A DNA stretch of 64,000 nucleotides from Ruficoccus amylovorans (GCF_014230085.1 NZ_JACHVB010000012.1:1-64000); one strand, 5' to 3'; shown: positions 39,834 through 49,697, numbered from the stretch's first letter. Program-made: numbers and translations. Notes: a model not told the origin generated them from the sequence alone.

Positions 39834-41876
39834 ATGAATATGCAAACCCTTGATTGGGTGATCCTGACGGGAGCACTCATGGTGTTGCTCGTTATCTGCT
39901 GGTGGGCCTCCCGTCTGACCAAAAGCGTGGCTGACTTTTTGGCGGCAAACCGTCTGGCGGGCCGCTACCTGCTGGCGGTGGGGCAGGGAATGGCGGGACT
40001 GGGAGCCATTACGATAGCCGCGAACTTTGAGAAGTTCTACCAGGCGGGCTTTGGCGCGACCTGGTGGGTACAACTCGTGATCCCCATCGGCCTGATTATT
40101 ACACTCTCCGGTTTTGTCATCTATCGCTACCGAGAGACGCGTGCGATGACGATGGCGCAGTTTTTCGAGATGCGTTACAGTAAGCGTTTCCGTGTCTTTG
40201 CCGGGGTGCTTGCCTGGTCTTCGGGGATTTTGAACTATGGTATCTTTCCCGCGGTCAGCGCCCGCTTTCTGATTTATTTCACCGGGCTCCCGCAGCAGGT
40301 CGAACTGGTCGGGTTCAGCGTGCCGACCGTTGCGCTGGTGATGCTGCTATTGCTGACTGTAGCAGTGTTGATGGCTGTGCTTGGAGGCCAGATATCCATC
40401 ATGGTGACGGACATGGTGCAGGGGCAGTTCGTTATCCTGGTCATGCTGATTATCCTTACGATTCTGTTTTTCCACATGTCATGGTCCGACGTGATTGCGG
40501 GGCTTCACCAGTCGCCGGAAGGGCAATCGAAGATCAACCCTTTTGATCAGGGAAACCTTCCCGACTTTAATATTTGGTATTTCCTAATGATGGGAGTGCT
40601 GAATGTTTACGGCACCCGCGCCTGGCAAGGCTCGCAAGGCTACAACGCCGCTGCCCGTACGCCCCACGAAGCGCGGATGGCTGGGATTTTGGGAGACTTC
40701 CGGGGCATGATTACCAGCCTCGCGATTGTGATGGTGCCCATTTATGTTTTCGCCTATCTGCACCTGCCTCAGTTTGCCGGAGACGCCACGCTGATCCACG
40801 ACCAGCTTGACCAGATCGCTAATCCGCAGATTCAAAAGCAAATGCTGGTGCCGGTTGCCCTGGGCGCGATTTTACCCGCCGGGATCATGGGGTTGTTCGC
40901 CGCTGTCGTTATCCTGGCCGCTGTCTCTACCGACAATACCTACCTGCACTCCTGGGGTAGCATTTTTATCCAGGACGTGCTCCAGCCGCTGCGCAAGAAG
41001 CCCTTGTCTTCACGGTGGCATATGTGGGCACTGCGGTTGTCAATTATCGGGGTTGCTGTGTTTGCTTTTATCTGGGGCATGGTTTTCCCCATGCATGAGT
41101 ACATCTATATGTACTTCCAGATCACCGGAGCCATTTACATGGGAGGAGCCGGGGCAGTCATTATCGGGGGCCTGTACTGGAAACGGGGGACGGCGGGAGG
41201 AGCCTGGGCCGCGATGATTTGCGGCTCCGTGGTCGCGGTCGGCGGTATCTTTGTGCGGAATATTTTCTGGCCGTACCTGCTGCCACGGTTTCGTGAGTCG
41301 GATGCCTGGAGCGAGTTCCTGCTCGGCCTGCCGGAAAAATTTCCTCTCAACGGCATGCAGATGTCGTTTATCGCGGCTGTCGTGGCGATCTTGGCTTATG
41401 TGATTTGCTCGCTGCTTTCGCGCCGTCCTCCGGCCGATATGGATCGGCTCCTGCATCGGGGAAAATATGCGGTCAAGGCGGACGTGGCGTCCGGTGCCGT
41501 GCCCGCCCCGCTGGACCAGCCGAGACCCCGCCGCACGCTGGCACAACGCCTGGGCATCGGGCCGGAGTTCACACGCGGAGACAAAATCATCTATGTGCTC
41601 AAGCTCACTTGGGCGATGTTCTTTGTACTGGTTTTTGCCGTCGGGACGATCATCCATCTCTTTGTACCGATCCCGGACTCGGTCTGGGAAAAATGGTGGG
41701 GTTTCAAAGTCGGACTGACCTACTGCGTAGGCATCATCACCGTGATTTGGTTTCTCTGGGGAGGCTTTCGGGATCTTGGAATCATGGCTCGGGCTTTGCG
41801 AAGCCTTCAGCGCGACGAGTCCGATGACGGGACCGTGAGCGACGATGAGCACGTCCAAAAAGAGAGCGGGGCCTGA
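39834..41876 (+). CDS. Sodium:solute symporter (SSS family)
   Basis: A 680-residue membrane transporter. The ATG at 39834 (MNMQTLDWVILTGALMVLLV) is preferred. SSF-family features include RLTKSVADFLAANRLAGRYL, GMAGLGAITIAANFEKFYQA, GQISIMVTDMVQGQFVILVM and the Na+-site region ILPAGIMGLFAAVVILAAVS. About 13-15 helices plus a long C-terminal extension (residues ~545-680 with two extra helices) are visible, as in transporters of glycan-use loci. The substrate is probably a mono- or oligosaccharide made by the neighbouring enzymes. It shares an operon with the esterase upstream and the six-hairpin protein downstream. Confidence 0.9.
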   Translation: MNMQTLDWVILTGALMVLLVICWWASRLTKSVADFLAANRLAGRYLLAVGQGMAGLGAITIAANFEKFYQAGFGATWWVQLVIPIGLIITLSGFVIYRYRETRAMTMAQFFEMRYSKRFRVFAGVLAWSSGILNYGIFPAVSARFLIYFTGLPQQVELVGFSVPTVALVMLLLLTVAVLMAVLGGQISIMVTDMVQGQFVILVMLIILTILFFHMSWSDVIAGLHQSPEGQSKINPFDQGNLPDFNIWYFLMMGVLNVYGTRAWQGSQGYNAAARTPHEARMAGILGDFRGMITSLAIVMVPIYVFAYLHLPQFAGDATLIHDQLDQIANPQIQKQMLVPVALGAILPAGIMGLFAAVVILAAVSTDNTYLHSWGSIFIQDVLQPLRKKPLSSRWHMWALRLSIIGVAVFAFIWGMVFPMHEYIYMYFQITGAIYMGGAGAVIIGGLYWKRGTAGGAWAAMICGSVVAVGGIFVRNIFWPYLLPRFRESDAWSEFLLGLPEKFPLNGMQMSFIAAVVAILAYVICSLLSRRPPADMDRLLHRGKYAVKADVASGAVPAPLDQPRPRRTLAQRLGIGPEFTRGDKIIYVLKLTWAMFFVLVFAVGTIIHLFVPIPDSVWEKWWGFKVGLTYCVGIITVIWFLWGGFRDLGIMARALRSLQRDESDDGTVSDDEHVQKESGA

Positions 41877-41961
41877 TATGGAGATAAATATCCGGATCGG
41901 CCTGGCGTTTTCGTTCCGACCCGAAGTTCGGCAACGGACAGAACAAAATAAAGGCAGATAA

Positions 41962-43260
41962 ATGAACCATATGACACGTGATAATGACGGCCTGGGCCGC
42001 AGCCCTGTGGCGACATGCGAACCGTTGATGGGGAAGACAAAGCTCTCGGAGTTAATCACACGGGAGCGTGTGTTGCGTTCGATGCAGGGAGTTGCTGACT
42101 GGATTGAAACTTCGACACAGGCCGATCCGGTTGAAGGCAAGTGTTACCGCATGGCGGTTTATGATGTCGCTGGGGGTGTGACGTGGATGTATCCGAACAG
42201 CAATACAGCGGAAACTATCTCCGCCTGGCTGGATATGGGAGACGCATTGGGGAGGCCCGAGTTTACAGCGAAGGCCGTGGAGTATGCCAACGCACTGATC
42301 GAGAACCACGAGTACGGACTCTATGCAGGGCCGGCTTCCGAGGCTGAAGGGCTCATGTGGTACTGGACGGATGTGGGCTCGTACAGCACGCTTTACTCCA
42401 TGCGGATACCGCGGGCCTTCATGCGGTTATACGACATAACTGGAGACCAGCGTCTGTTAGACAAATGTAAGGCTATCGGACATACATTGGCCAGAGAGCA
42501 GCTTGCCAACGGTTTGATCGGCGGCGGATGGTCACCGAAAAAAGGCTGGGAAGAGGCCAATGACCGTATCGGCAGCCGTTATGCCTACATCCTCGCTACC
42601 TTTGCCAACCTTTATAAGCTCACATCCGAGAAGTCTTACCGACAGGCCTATGAGCGTGCGGTGGAGGGGGTGCTGAGAATGCAGCTCGATGATGGCTCAT
42701 TTTACCAACTGTACGATATCGAGACTTTGGGGGTCACTCGTGCCGGGCGCTCGGTCAAGTGCATGTTTTTTGCCTACATTTTCAACGCGCTGGCCGAGGC
42801 GTATGAGATTATGAGAGATCCTCGCCTGCTGGAGTGCGCGACGAAGCTGGGCGATTACATTGTCAGGGTCTATTATTGCTACGGTGCGCTCCCGTATTGT
42901 GTGGGGCCGGACATCCTTCCTTCCGATCTGCCGGAGATGCACATGTCAACCTATGAGTGCGCCAACGGTATGCTGTGGCTCTATCGGCATGTGCGTGATG
43001 AGCGCTTTAAAGACATCGGGTTGCGCTTATGGATGTCGGCCTGTCTCAATCAGGCAGATACCCCGGATAACAAGGCGCTTCACGGTGCTATCCTGATTGG
43101 CTCCGATCCGACTTGCTCCACCTCTATCGAGGGTATTCCGGAAAACCGAAAGCATCTGCTGTACGATCCTCGCCGGGCTGCCAAATGTGTGCTGTGGGGA
43201 ATGGTGAACCATGTCTTCGCCGGCAAGCAGATATTGGAGTCGCCCTGGCTGGAGGATTAA
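41962..43260 (+). CDS. Six-hairpin-glycosidase-like protein
   Basis: A 432-residue protein without a signal peptide. Helical repeat words such as NTAETISAWLDMGDALGRPE, PRAFMRLYDITGDQRLLDKC and ATFANLYKLTSEKSYRQAYE indicate an (alpha/alpha)6 barrel, the fold of GH88, GH105, GH127-like enzymes and of epimerases. Aromatic and acidic residues cluster at MYPNSNTAETISAW and MWYWTDVGSYS. I cannot place it in a numbered family. It follows the symporter by 85 bp and probably acts on the imported sugar in the cytoplasm. Confidence 0.7.
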   Translation: MNHMTRDNDGLGRSPVATCEPLMGKTKLSELITRERVLRSMQGVADWIETSTQADPVEGKCYRMAVYDVAGGVTWMYPNSNTAETISAWLDMGDALGRPEFTAKAVEYANALIENHEYGLYAGPASEAEGLMWYWTDVGSYSTLYSMRIPRAFMRLYDITGDQRLLDKCKAIGHTLAREQLANGLIGGGWSPKKGWEEANDRIGSRYAYILATFANLYKLTSEKSYRQAYERAVEGVLRMQLDDGSFYQLYDIETLGVTRAGRSVKCMFFAYIFNALAEAYEIMRDPRLLECATKLGDYIVRVYYCYGALPYCVGPDILPSDLPEMHMSTYECANGMLWLYRHVRDERFKDIGLRLWMSACLNQADTPDNKALHGAILIGSDPTCSTSIEGIPENRKHLLYDPRRAAKCVLWGMVNHVFAGKQILESPWLED

Positions 43261-43341
43261 GCTTTGTTGGCTGAGCCTGGAACGAGTCGGTGGTACTGGA
43301 TTAATAGCTGGCGCGCCGACTCGCAATGGTTGAGCAGCGGC

Positions 43342-44184
43342 TTACGGAGCAGCGGGGAAATCAGGGTCGTTCTCCTGGACCAGCTCCCGGTAAACCTCTG
43401 CGTATCGTTGTCCGAACTCTCGCTGTGACGCTGCGTCGAAGTGGAGGTTATCGGGCTTGCTCGTCAAGCCCTCGCTCGATACGAACCCGACGAGTTGCAC
43501 CTCCTTCGCGATCTCACGATGAGCCCGGTCTATGTGCTGGCGTTCTTCTGTCCAGCGGCGTTGTGGAAAATGGCCTAACTGGCCAATGATAAAAGGTAAC
43601 TGCGGGTCGTTAAACTCTGTCCGGAAACGCTCAATCAGCACCTCCAGCCGGTGCTTGTAGAGGGGGGAGAGTTCAGGTGTGGAGTCGGCCTCGCCCTGGT
43701 GCCAGAGTATGCCTTTGAGGGTGCCGTCTTTCATGGCAAGGCGGGTACGGGAGAGTGCGTCGTCAAAGGGGTGGCTTTGGGTTTGGTCGAAATAGGCCCC
43801 CGGGGCCCAATGCGTGATAGACGAACCGCCGCACGCACTGGGGATAAGGCCGATGGTGATTGTTTCGTCATCGGCCGCGATTGACATGGCAAAAGTGCGG
43901 CCAGGCCCGACGCCGGTTCCGCTTTTGTCGTAATGGACCGGTTCAGTGGCGGCGACCCACTGGCCTTCCTGATTCAGCATGAGAACACGCGGATGCGGGA
44001 TTTTGTCCTGCTCTTCCACAACCCCTCGTCCTGACATATTGGATTGTCCAGCCAGCAGATAGAGGTGGAAGTTCTCTTTGGGGGGCAACGGTGTCCGGTC
44101 GCTATCTGCTTGAGATACGCTGATGCATATCGGTAACAGGGATATCTCGAAGAGATAAAGTACGATTTTTTTAATACGAAGCAT
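43342..44184 (-). CDS. SASA-domain carbohydrate acetylesterase
   Basis: A 280-residue exported esterase of the sialate O-acetylesterase (SASA, PF03629; CE6-like) family. The signal peptide is about residues 1-26. The nucleophile motif is LLAGQSNMSG (S48). Further conserved pieces are IPSACGGSSITHW, ILWHQGEADS and the catalytic Asp/His near PDNLHFDAAS. It would deacetylate side chains of plant or algal polysaccharides. It is convergent with the six-hairpin gene; upstream is a 421-bp region with repeated motifs. Confidence 0.9.
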   Translation of the reverse strand: MLRIKKIVLYLFEISLLPICISVSQADSDRTPLPPKENFHLYLLAGQSNMSGRGVVEEQDKIPHPRVLMLNQEGQWVAATEPVHYDKSGTGVGPGRTFAMSIAADDETITIGLIPSACGGSSITHWAPGAYFDQTQSHPFDDALSRTRLAMKDGTLKGILWHQGEADSTPELSPLYKHRLEVLIERFRTEFNDPQLPFIIGQLGHFPQRRWTEERQHIDRAHREIAKEVQLVGFVSSEGLTSKPDNLHFDAASQREFGQRYAEVYRELVQENDPDFPAAP

Positions 44185-44283
44185 GGTACTGAATGGATGA
44201 AAATGGTCTTAGAACCAATGCAAATGCCTGATTGCAGGGGGTAGTCGTTTCGCGTTCGCTATTCAAACCCTGACTGCCTTTGG

Positions 44284-44309
44284 GCTAACTGCGTGCCAGA
44301 AATTTGCAA
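44284..44309 (+). repeat. 26-nt motif, copy 2
   Basis: GCTAACTGCGTGCCAGAAAT followed by TTGCAA. Same length and framework as the copies at 34473 and 44412. It lies about 100 bases upstream of the SASA esterase start (other strand) and 297 bases before the prepilin-like gene. Confidence 0.4.
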
Positions 44310-44411
44310 TCAGGTGGAAGAATGGGACCTGATGCTTCTGTTAAATGAGGGCCAGAGGCGAGGATACTGGCTTATACTTCTCAGCTGTTGCCGACTAATT
44401 GCCCGCGAGCG

Positions 44412-44437
44412 GTTAACTGAATACCACAATATTGCAA
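44412..44437 (+). repeat. 26-nt motif, copy 3
   Basis: GTTAACTGAATACCACAATA followed by TTGCAA, 168 bases before the prepilin-like gene start. This spacing is close to that of copy 1 before the large secreted gene (185). GGGAGA and AATGCC follow as in copy 1. Confidence 0.45.
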
Positions 44438-44605
44438 GCTGATGGGAGATTTTAATGCCGCTATTGTGCTATCCTAATGGCAGAAAGCTAATGATCGTTC
44501 TAATCAAGAGTATCCCGGAGCGGCCATCCCATCTCGGTGAGTCGTCAGGGCAGTCTCGGTTCTGGATCGAATATTACTGGCGCGACTCTGTAATTCTTGA
44601 AAAAA

Positions 44606-47600
44606 ATGGGATCTTTGGTTCCCGGGACATTGCCCATGCAGCAAAATAAATTAGCTCCGAATCAGCTCTGCGCACAGGAAAGAATCGTCTCCGCGAAGCC
44701 TGATTGTCATGGCTTTGCCCTTGTTATCGCGTTGATGCTGATGGCGTTTATCTTCCTGCTGCTATCGAGTCTGGGCTCTCTGACGATCGTGGAGGTGTCC
44801 GGAAGTGTCGTGCACAAGGATCTGGAAAAGGCGAGGCAGAATGCCCTTTTCGGAATGAGCGTTGCGCTTGGCGAGCTACAGTCCGCGCTGGGGCCGGACC
44901 AACGAGTGAATGCCACGGCGGCTCTGGATACTCAGAGCGAGGAAGATCGCAAGCAATGGCTGGGCGTCTATAAAAGCTGGACAGACCAGAGCACGACCCG
45001 GCCCGCGCAGCCCGAGTTTGTGCGCTGGATGGTTTCCGGCGATGCAACCGCGCTCAAACAGCATAACACTGCCCGGGAAGGGGAAATCGGGACGCCTTAT
45101 CTTGGCTTAATCCGTGGCAGCACCGATTTTCAGGTCGAGGCGGGGTTGGTCGAGATCGAACAGGATGATGGGGGAGGTGCCTATGCCTGGTGGATCGGGG
45201 ACGAAAATGCCAAGGCCCGCGTTCACACCGATACCAGAGGAGGGAATGATATAACCCAGTGGGTTGAGCGTGCGCAGGGAGCTGCTGGGGCGAATACACA
45301 GGCCTTGGCCTATATGAGCGGGGTTGATTCAGGTGACAATCGGTTGGGCATGGCGTTGCCCCGTGGTTCGCTCGAATTGTTTGGGGCCACTTCTGGCCAA
45401 GAGGAGTCTTTAATGCGTTCGCTGACACCGTACTCGTACGGGTTGTTGACGAACGTGCGGAGCGGAGGGTTGCGCAAGGATTTATCTTTTTATTTGGAAA
45501 CCTCGATGGAGGACCGGCCACAGGACCCCCTCTACACACTTGATGGGCGTAACGGCGTGCACTTTGGCGAGTTGTGGGCCTATTATAACCTGTGGCGTCA
45601 ACTGGATTTTACCGGAGCGCTCACTCACCCGGACGGCGGAGCGCTTTCTTCCGCGGTCCCGGTGCTGACGGGAGATGCGGATCCGTCTGTCGAGCGTGTC
45701 AGCCCGTTCGGGGTTTATGGGCGCCCTTTGCTGGCCCGGGTCTCGTGGATGATCTCCCTCCAGAGTAATCCGGACATGGATACCGTGGTCGATGGAAGAC
45801 CCACGGAATATCAGATGGAGGTTGTGCTCGATCCTATTGTCACGTTGTGGAATCCCTACGATGTTTCCCTGAATGTCCCCGCCGGCTCATACGTCCGGTT
45901 GCGGCTGGATGGGTTGCCCTATATTGCGGAAGTTTTTGCCGATGGGGTCAGCATTAATCCGGGAGGATCGCCCTTTGTCGGTTCGAGCAGTCTGTTGCAG
46001 GGAGCGGATATTGAACTGCTGATAGGAAACCAGGCCGGCTCGGAGCTGAGGATGCGTCCGGGGGAAGTTTTAATGTATTCTATTGCTGGTTCCACCTCGT
46101 ACAGCGTCTCGGCCAAGGCGAATCTGGCCATAGAGGCACAGTTGGGGTGGAGTCGGGGGGGCGGCATTATCGCTCCGGTTGGCGCGAATGTGAGTGAAGA
46201 TGCTCTGATGAGCATTGAACTGCGGGCGGACCCCAATGGGCGTGCTGTGGCGCAGTGGGAGCTGATTAATTTCGAGGAGCGCATCGGCCGCATCGGCGGC
46301 GCGATCTCAGGTGGCTTCAGTCTTGATCGCTATGGCTGGCATGGAAATTCCATGGTACCCTCAGACTATCCGGATATTTTTACGGATATCCCTGAGATCA
46401 CTCTGGGAACGGCGGCAGACCTTTCGAAAAGCGGGGGTGGCGGTTCGGCCGGAGCAATCGGAAAGTTTCCGGTTGCGGTGTTCAGCATCGGCTTGAGGAC
46501 TGAAGAGGGGAGCGCCATCCCAGGCCGTTTCCTCTCCCGGGCGACACGCGCGGCAGGCGGATTTGACTTGCAGGATCTTTCGGCTGAAACACTCGCTTCC
46601 CAGGGGATCGACATACAAATGCGCGCGATGAGCAGCATTACCGACAATCCCGGCTTCGATGTTTTCAACGGCAAGGCTTACTTTGGGGGGAGCTACATGG
46701 CCACATCCGGCAATAGTTACCTGATTACTCAATCGATCCCCCGGACGCCTGTTTACTCGCTGGCGGCCTTCCAGCATGCCACGGCAGGCGGTCTGTCGGG
46801 ACTGCGCTGGGATATTCCGACGAATATTAATACGGACTTTCATAAGCGAAAAATTGAGCCCGCGGTGGCGCAGATCGTCGGGAACTCGCATGCGCTGCCT
46901 ATCTTTGCGCCGAACCAGACAACCGGCACGACCAACGATGGACATCCGGCGATCGATCATTCCTATTACGCCAACCAGGCGTTGTGGGATGACTGGTTCC
47001 TGTCCTCCATTTCCCCCCGGCAGTCTGCCGCTTACCGTGACGCTGGAATCGACCAGACTCAGGCGGCTGTCTTCGATGCCTTCGTGGGAGACGAAACACC
47101 TCTGCCCAACAAGCGGATGAAGCTTCACTATTCAGGAGATGCGGATGACTTACGGACGTCGCTTTTTCAGGAGAATGGTAATCCGCGGCCAGAGGCCTAC
47201 ACCCTGGCCGCGGAGTCCCTTATGGTTGAGGGCATGTTCAACGTGAACTCTACCGATGTGGACGCCTGGACGGCGATTCTGTCCTCACTCCGCTCAGAGC
47301 CGGTTGCCGTATTAGATTTGTCAGGAAGCTTGGATTGGGACGATGAGGAGGACTATACGGCTATTCCGGGGCTGATGCTTCCGGCCAGTGGCAGGCTCGA
47401 GGATGGAGATCTGGGCAACGCGGCCCGACCGGAGCAATGGCTTGGTTACCGCTCCTTTACGGATGAGAATATCCGTGAGCTGGCGGAGGCTATCGTGGCA
47501 CAGGTTCGGTTACGGGGGCCTTTCCTGTCTATCGCTGACTTCGTTAATCGCCGGGTTGGTGCCGATGAGGACCTGGCTAAGAGCGGTGCTCTCCAGGCAG

Positions 47601-48001
47601 CACTGGATGAAGTCATTAACGAAACTCTGATGCAAGGGAGCCGTAAAGTCGCTCTTGGCGACGTGCCGGGAAGCCTGCCATTCCGCCAAGCCGAGGTGGG
47701 GGCACGCTCGACCGGAAGTGCCGCTTACGTCGATCAGGCCGACCTGTTGACAATTCTAGGGCCGGGGTTGAATGTACGCTCAGACACATTCACGATCCGA
47801 AGCTATGGTGAAGTGAACGACAACTTCGGGAACCGGGTGGCGTCTGTGCGATGCGAAGCCGTGGTGCAACGCGTGCCAGAATATGTAGATTCGGCGGAGG
47901 AACCGCGTCTGGCTTACGACCAACTGAATAATACCAATAAGCTTTTCGGCCGCCAGTTTAAGGTCGTTTCTTTTCGCTGGCTCGATGAAGATGAAATCTA
48001 A
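44606..48001 (+). CDS. Verru_Chthon cassette A-like prepilin/PilX-like protein
   Basis: A 1131-residue exported protein. A type IV prepilin-like start is present after about 30 residues: HGFALVIALMLMAFIFLLLS, Gly before the hydrophobic helix, then EKARQNALFGMSVALGELQS. This matches the Verru_Chthon cassette protein A / PilX type, which occurs in Verrucomicrobia. The long body is beta-rich with many Asp and Gly (FEERIGRIGGAISGGFSLDR, YSGDADDLRTSLFQENGNPR) and ends with LSIADFVNRRVG-type segments resembling GspK-like helical ends. Cassette partners B, C and D, normally adjacent, are missing; a single secreted partner follows 12 bp downstream. ATG at 44606 or 44636. Confidence 0.7.
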   Translation: MGSLVPGTLPMQQNKLAPNQLCAQERIVSAKPDCHGFALVIALMLMAFIFLLLSSLGSLTIVEVSGSVVHKDLEKARQNALFGMSVALGELQSALGPDQRVNATAALDTQSEEDRKQWLGVYKSWTDQSTTRPAQPEFVRWMVSGDATALKQHNTAREGEIGTPYLGLIRGSTDFQVEAGLVEIEQDDGGGAYAWWIGDENAKARVHTDTRGGNDITQWVERAQGAAGANTQALAYMSGVDSGDNRLGMALPRGSLELFGATSGQEESLMRSLTPYSYGLLTNVRSGGLRKDLSFYLETSMEDRPQDPLYTLDGRNGVHFGELWAYYNLWRQLDFTGALTHPDGGALSSAVPVLTGDADPSVERVSPFGVYGRPLLARVSWMISLQSNPDMDTVVDGRPTEYQMEVVLDPIVTLWNPYDVSLNVPAGSYVRLRLDGLPYIAEVFADGVSINPGGSPFVGSSSLLQGADIELLIGNQAGSELRMRPGEVLMYSIAGSTSYSVSAKANLAIEAQLGWSRGGGIIAPVGANVSEDALMSIELRADPNGRAVAQWELINFEERIGRIGGAISGGFSLDRYGWHGNSMVPSDYPDIFTDIPEITLGTAADLSKSGGGGSAGAIGKFPVAVFSIGLRTEEGSAIPGRFLSRATRAAGGFDLQDLSAETLASQGIDIQMRAMSSITDNPGFDVFNGKAYFGGSYMATSGNSYLITQSIPRTPVYSLAAFQHATAGGLSGLRWDIPTNINTDFHKRKIEPAVAQIVGNSHALPIFAPNQTTGTTNDGHPAIDHSYYANQALWDDWFLSSISPRQSAAYRDAGIDQTQAAVFDAFVGDETPLPNKRMKLHYSGDADDLRTSLFQENGNPRPEAYTLAAESLMVEGMFNVNSTDVDAWTAILSSLRSEPVAVLDLSGSLDWDDEEDYTAIPGLMLPASGRLEDGDLGNAARPEQWLGYRSFTDENIRELAEAIVAQVRLRGPFLSIADFVNRRVGADEDLAKSGALQAALDEVINETLMQGSRKVALGDVPGSLPFRQAEVGARSTGSAAYVDQADLLTILGPGLNVRSDTFTIRSYGEVNDNFGNRVASVRCEAVVQRVPEYVDSAEEPRLAYDQLNNTNKLFGRQFKVVSFRWLDEDEI

Positions 48002-48013
48002 GCTCTTAAGCGC

Positions 48014-48757
48014 ATGAATAATATGTACGCACGATCCAGTGCGATGGATATACGAGTGGTTTTATTCGTGATCGTGTCGCTGGTATTGGCGTGTCTGAGA
48101 AGCGCCGCGGAGGCGGAGGAGACACGGGCAGGGGATAAGGTCGCCGAGCTTCCGTACCAGATCCGTTTTGCCTCGTTCGCTCCACTCGGGGCGAACCGCC
48201 AATTTCTCCTGACCGGAAGTGAGGATTGGCGGTCAGAGCCGTTCGCCATTCCCAGTAACAGCTTTAGCCGGAAGGTCGGAGTGCCAGCGCGTGAGCTTGC
48301 TCTCGGGATGATCGATGACACCGGCTCTCCAGTCCTGATCGGTCACCTGAGCCTGCCGGAGGAAGGAAACCTCTTTCTGGTTTTGCTCCTGCCAGAAGCT
48401 TCGGATCGAAATCCATTCCGCCTCGTGGCTATTCGCGCGGATGACCCTTCATTCAAAACTGGAGATGTGCAGTTCTTCAACCTCAGCGATGACGCTGTGG
48501 GCGTGAAGCTTCAGGAAAAAAAGGTCCTGCTCAAACCTCGCAGTTTCCAAAAGATTTCCCCTCCTGAGATGGCAGAAGATGTTTTCAGCTATCAGGTGGA
48601 GTTTTATACACAGGATGATGAGCGCACCTATCTCTTTGCCTCTACGCAATGGCCGCGACAGAATCGGGTCCGCACCTACCTGTTCACTTTTAAATCACCC
48701 GAGACCGGACGCATGAGCTACCGTGCGATTGACGAGTTTCCCTCGTGGATGAAGTAA
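48014..48757 (+). CDS. Exported protein of unknown function, partner of the prepilin-like gene
   Basis: A 247-residue exported protein with a signal peptide (VVLFVIVSLVLACLRSAAEA). The mature part is beta-rich: ELPYQIRFASFAPLGANRQF, NLFLVLLLPEASDRNPFRLV and YLFASTQWPRQNRVRTYLFT. No known domain is visible. It lies 12 bp after the large prepilin-like gene and ends at a strong bidirectional terminator, so the two form an operon. In Verru_Chthon loci a similar-sized secreted protein often follows protein A, so a joint surface structure is plausible. Confidence 0.6.
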   Translation: MNNMYARSSAMDIRVVLFVIVSLVLACLRSAAEAEETRAGDKVAELPYQIRFASFAPLGANRQFLLTGSEDWRSEPFAIPSNSFSRKVGVPARELALGMIDDTGSPVLIGHLSLPEEGNLFLVLLLPEASDRNPFRLVAIRADDPSFKTGDVQFFNLSDDAVGVKLQEKKVLLKPRSFQKISPPEMAEDVFSYQVEFYTQDDERTYLFASTQWPRQNRVRTYLFTFKSPETGRMSYRAIDEFPSWMK

Positions 48758-48844
48758 CAGGCTGGGCAGTGTGAATCGTATGATGCTGGCTTCAATAGGT
48801 GAGCGCCACCGCCGGCTTTTAAACAAGTCAGCCCGGGGAATTAA

Positions 48845-48878
48845 AAAAGCGCCGCCGTCATCAGACGGCGGCGCTTTT
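48845..48878. terminator. Bidirectional terminator
   Basis: A perfect 15-bp stem AAAAGCGCCGCCGTC / GACGGCGGCGCTTTT with loop ATCA lies between convergent genes. The A run on one side and T run on the other allow it to stop transcription from both directions. Confidence 0.95.
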
Positions 48879-48905
48879 CGATAAATGAATTCAGCGCGCA
48901 GGCTC

Positions 48906-49697
48906 TTACTGGTTTTCCAGCATGAGGGCGGAGATGCTCGGCTCCATGGCTTCGGCCCAGATCTGGTAACCCTTCTCGCGGGGGTGGAGCAGGTCGGGCA
49001 TGACTTCACGGGGCAGTACGCCGTTTTCGTCGAGGAAGGCGTCGTTGATGTCGAGGAAGAAGATCATCTTGTCGTCGGCCAGTTGGGAAACCAGTTCGCT
49101 GGCTTTGGCATTCTTGGCCCACATCTCATTGTAAGAAGCGCCCTTGGTTTCATCCTTGCGTTGGGCGGCATCTCCACGGGGGAAGATGGCGAGGATGAGC
49201 ACCTTCGTGTCGGGCAGTTCGGTACGAAGGGTGCAGACGATAGCCTTGATGCCGTCAGCGATTTGTTCGGCGGAGTATTGGTTGCCGCCGGAGTTGTTGG
49301 TTCCGATCATGAGGACGGCCAGCTTCGGGTCGATGTTGTCGATTTCACCGTTTTGCAGGCGCCACAGAACGTGCTCGGTGCGGTCACCGCTGAAGCCCAT
49401 GTTGACAGCGTTGCGCGGGGCGTAGTATTCGTCCCAGGTCGCCTTGCCGGACTTTTCCCAGCCGTGTGTGATCGAGTCCCCGATCATGATCAGGTCCACA
49501 TCGCCCTCGGCGACACGCTCCAACACGGCCTCGTGCCGGGGCATCCACCAACTGACGTCCGGGCGACCGACGGGAGTGACGGCCGTATGCGAGCCGATCT
49601 CCACGGCGCAGGGGTCAGACTGCCCCAGGGAAAGTCCGCTGCCAGCCGACAGCAGAGAGAGAGACAGGATAAACGATTTGAGTAGTTTTCTCTTCAT
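48906..49697 (-). CDS. SGNH/GDSL esterase (PAF-acetylhydrolase-like)
   Basis: A 263-residue exported SGNH hydrolase. After a signal peptide (FILSLSLLSAGSGLSLG) come block I IMIGDSITHGWE (S75), block II NMGFSGDRTEHVLWRL, block III MIGTNNSGG and block V MPDLLHPREKGYQIW (Asp and His). This is the pattern of GDSL esterases related to PAF acetylhydrolase beta/gamma subunits, frequent in polysaccharide-degrading bacteria as carbohydrate deacetylases. Length is standard. Confidence 0.93.
   Translation of the reverse strand: MKRKLLKSFILSLSLLSAGSGLSLGQSDPCAVEIGSHTAVTPVGRPDVSWWMPRHEAVLERVAEGDVDLIMIGDSITHGWEKSGKATWDEYYAPRNAVNMGFSGDRTEHVLWRLQNGEIDNIDPKLAVLMIGTNNSGGNQYSAEQIADGIKAIVCTLRTELPDTKVLILAIFPRGDAAQRKDETKGASYNEMWAKNAKASELVSQLADDKMIFFLDINDAFLDENGVLPREVMPDLLHPREKGYQIWAEAMEPSISALMLENQ

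Larger units (their letters stand above)
44185..44605. other. 421-bp intergenic region with two motif copies
   Basis: No gene is supported. Copies of the 26-nt motif are at 44284-44309 (GCTAACTGCGTGCCAGAAAT then TTGCAA) and 44412-44437 (GTTAACTGAATACCACAATA then TTGCAA). The latter is 168 bases before the next gene start and is followed by GGGAGA and AATGCC as in the region before 34684. The stretch probably carries divergent promoters. Confidence 0.45.
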
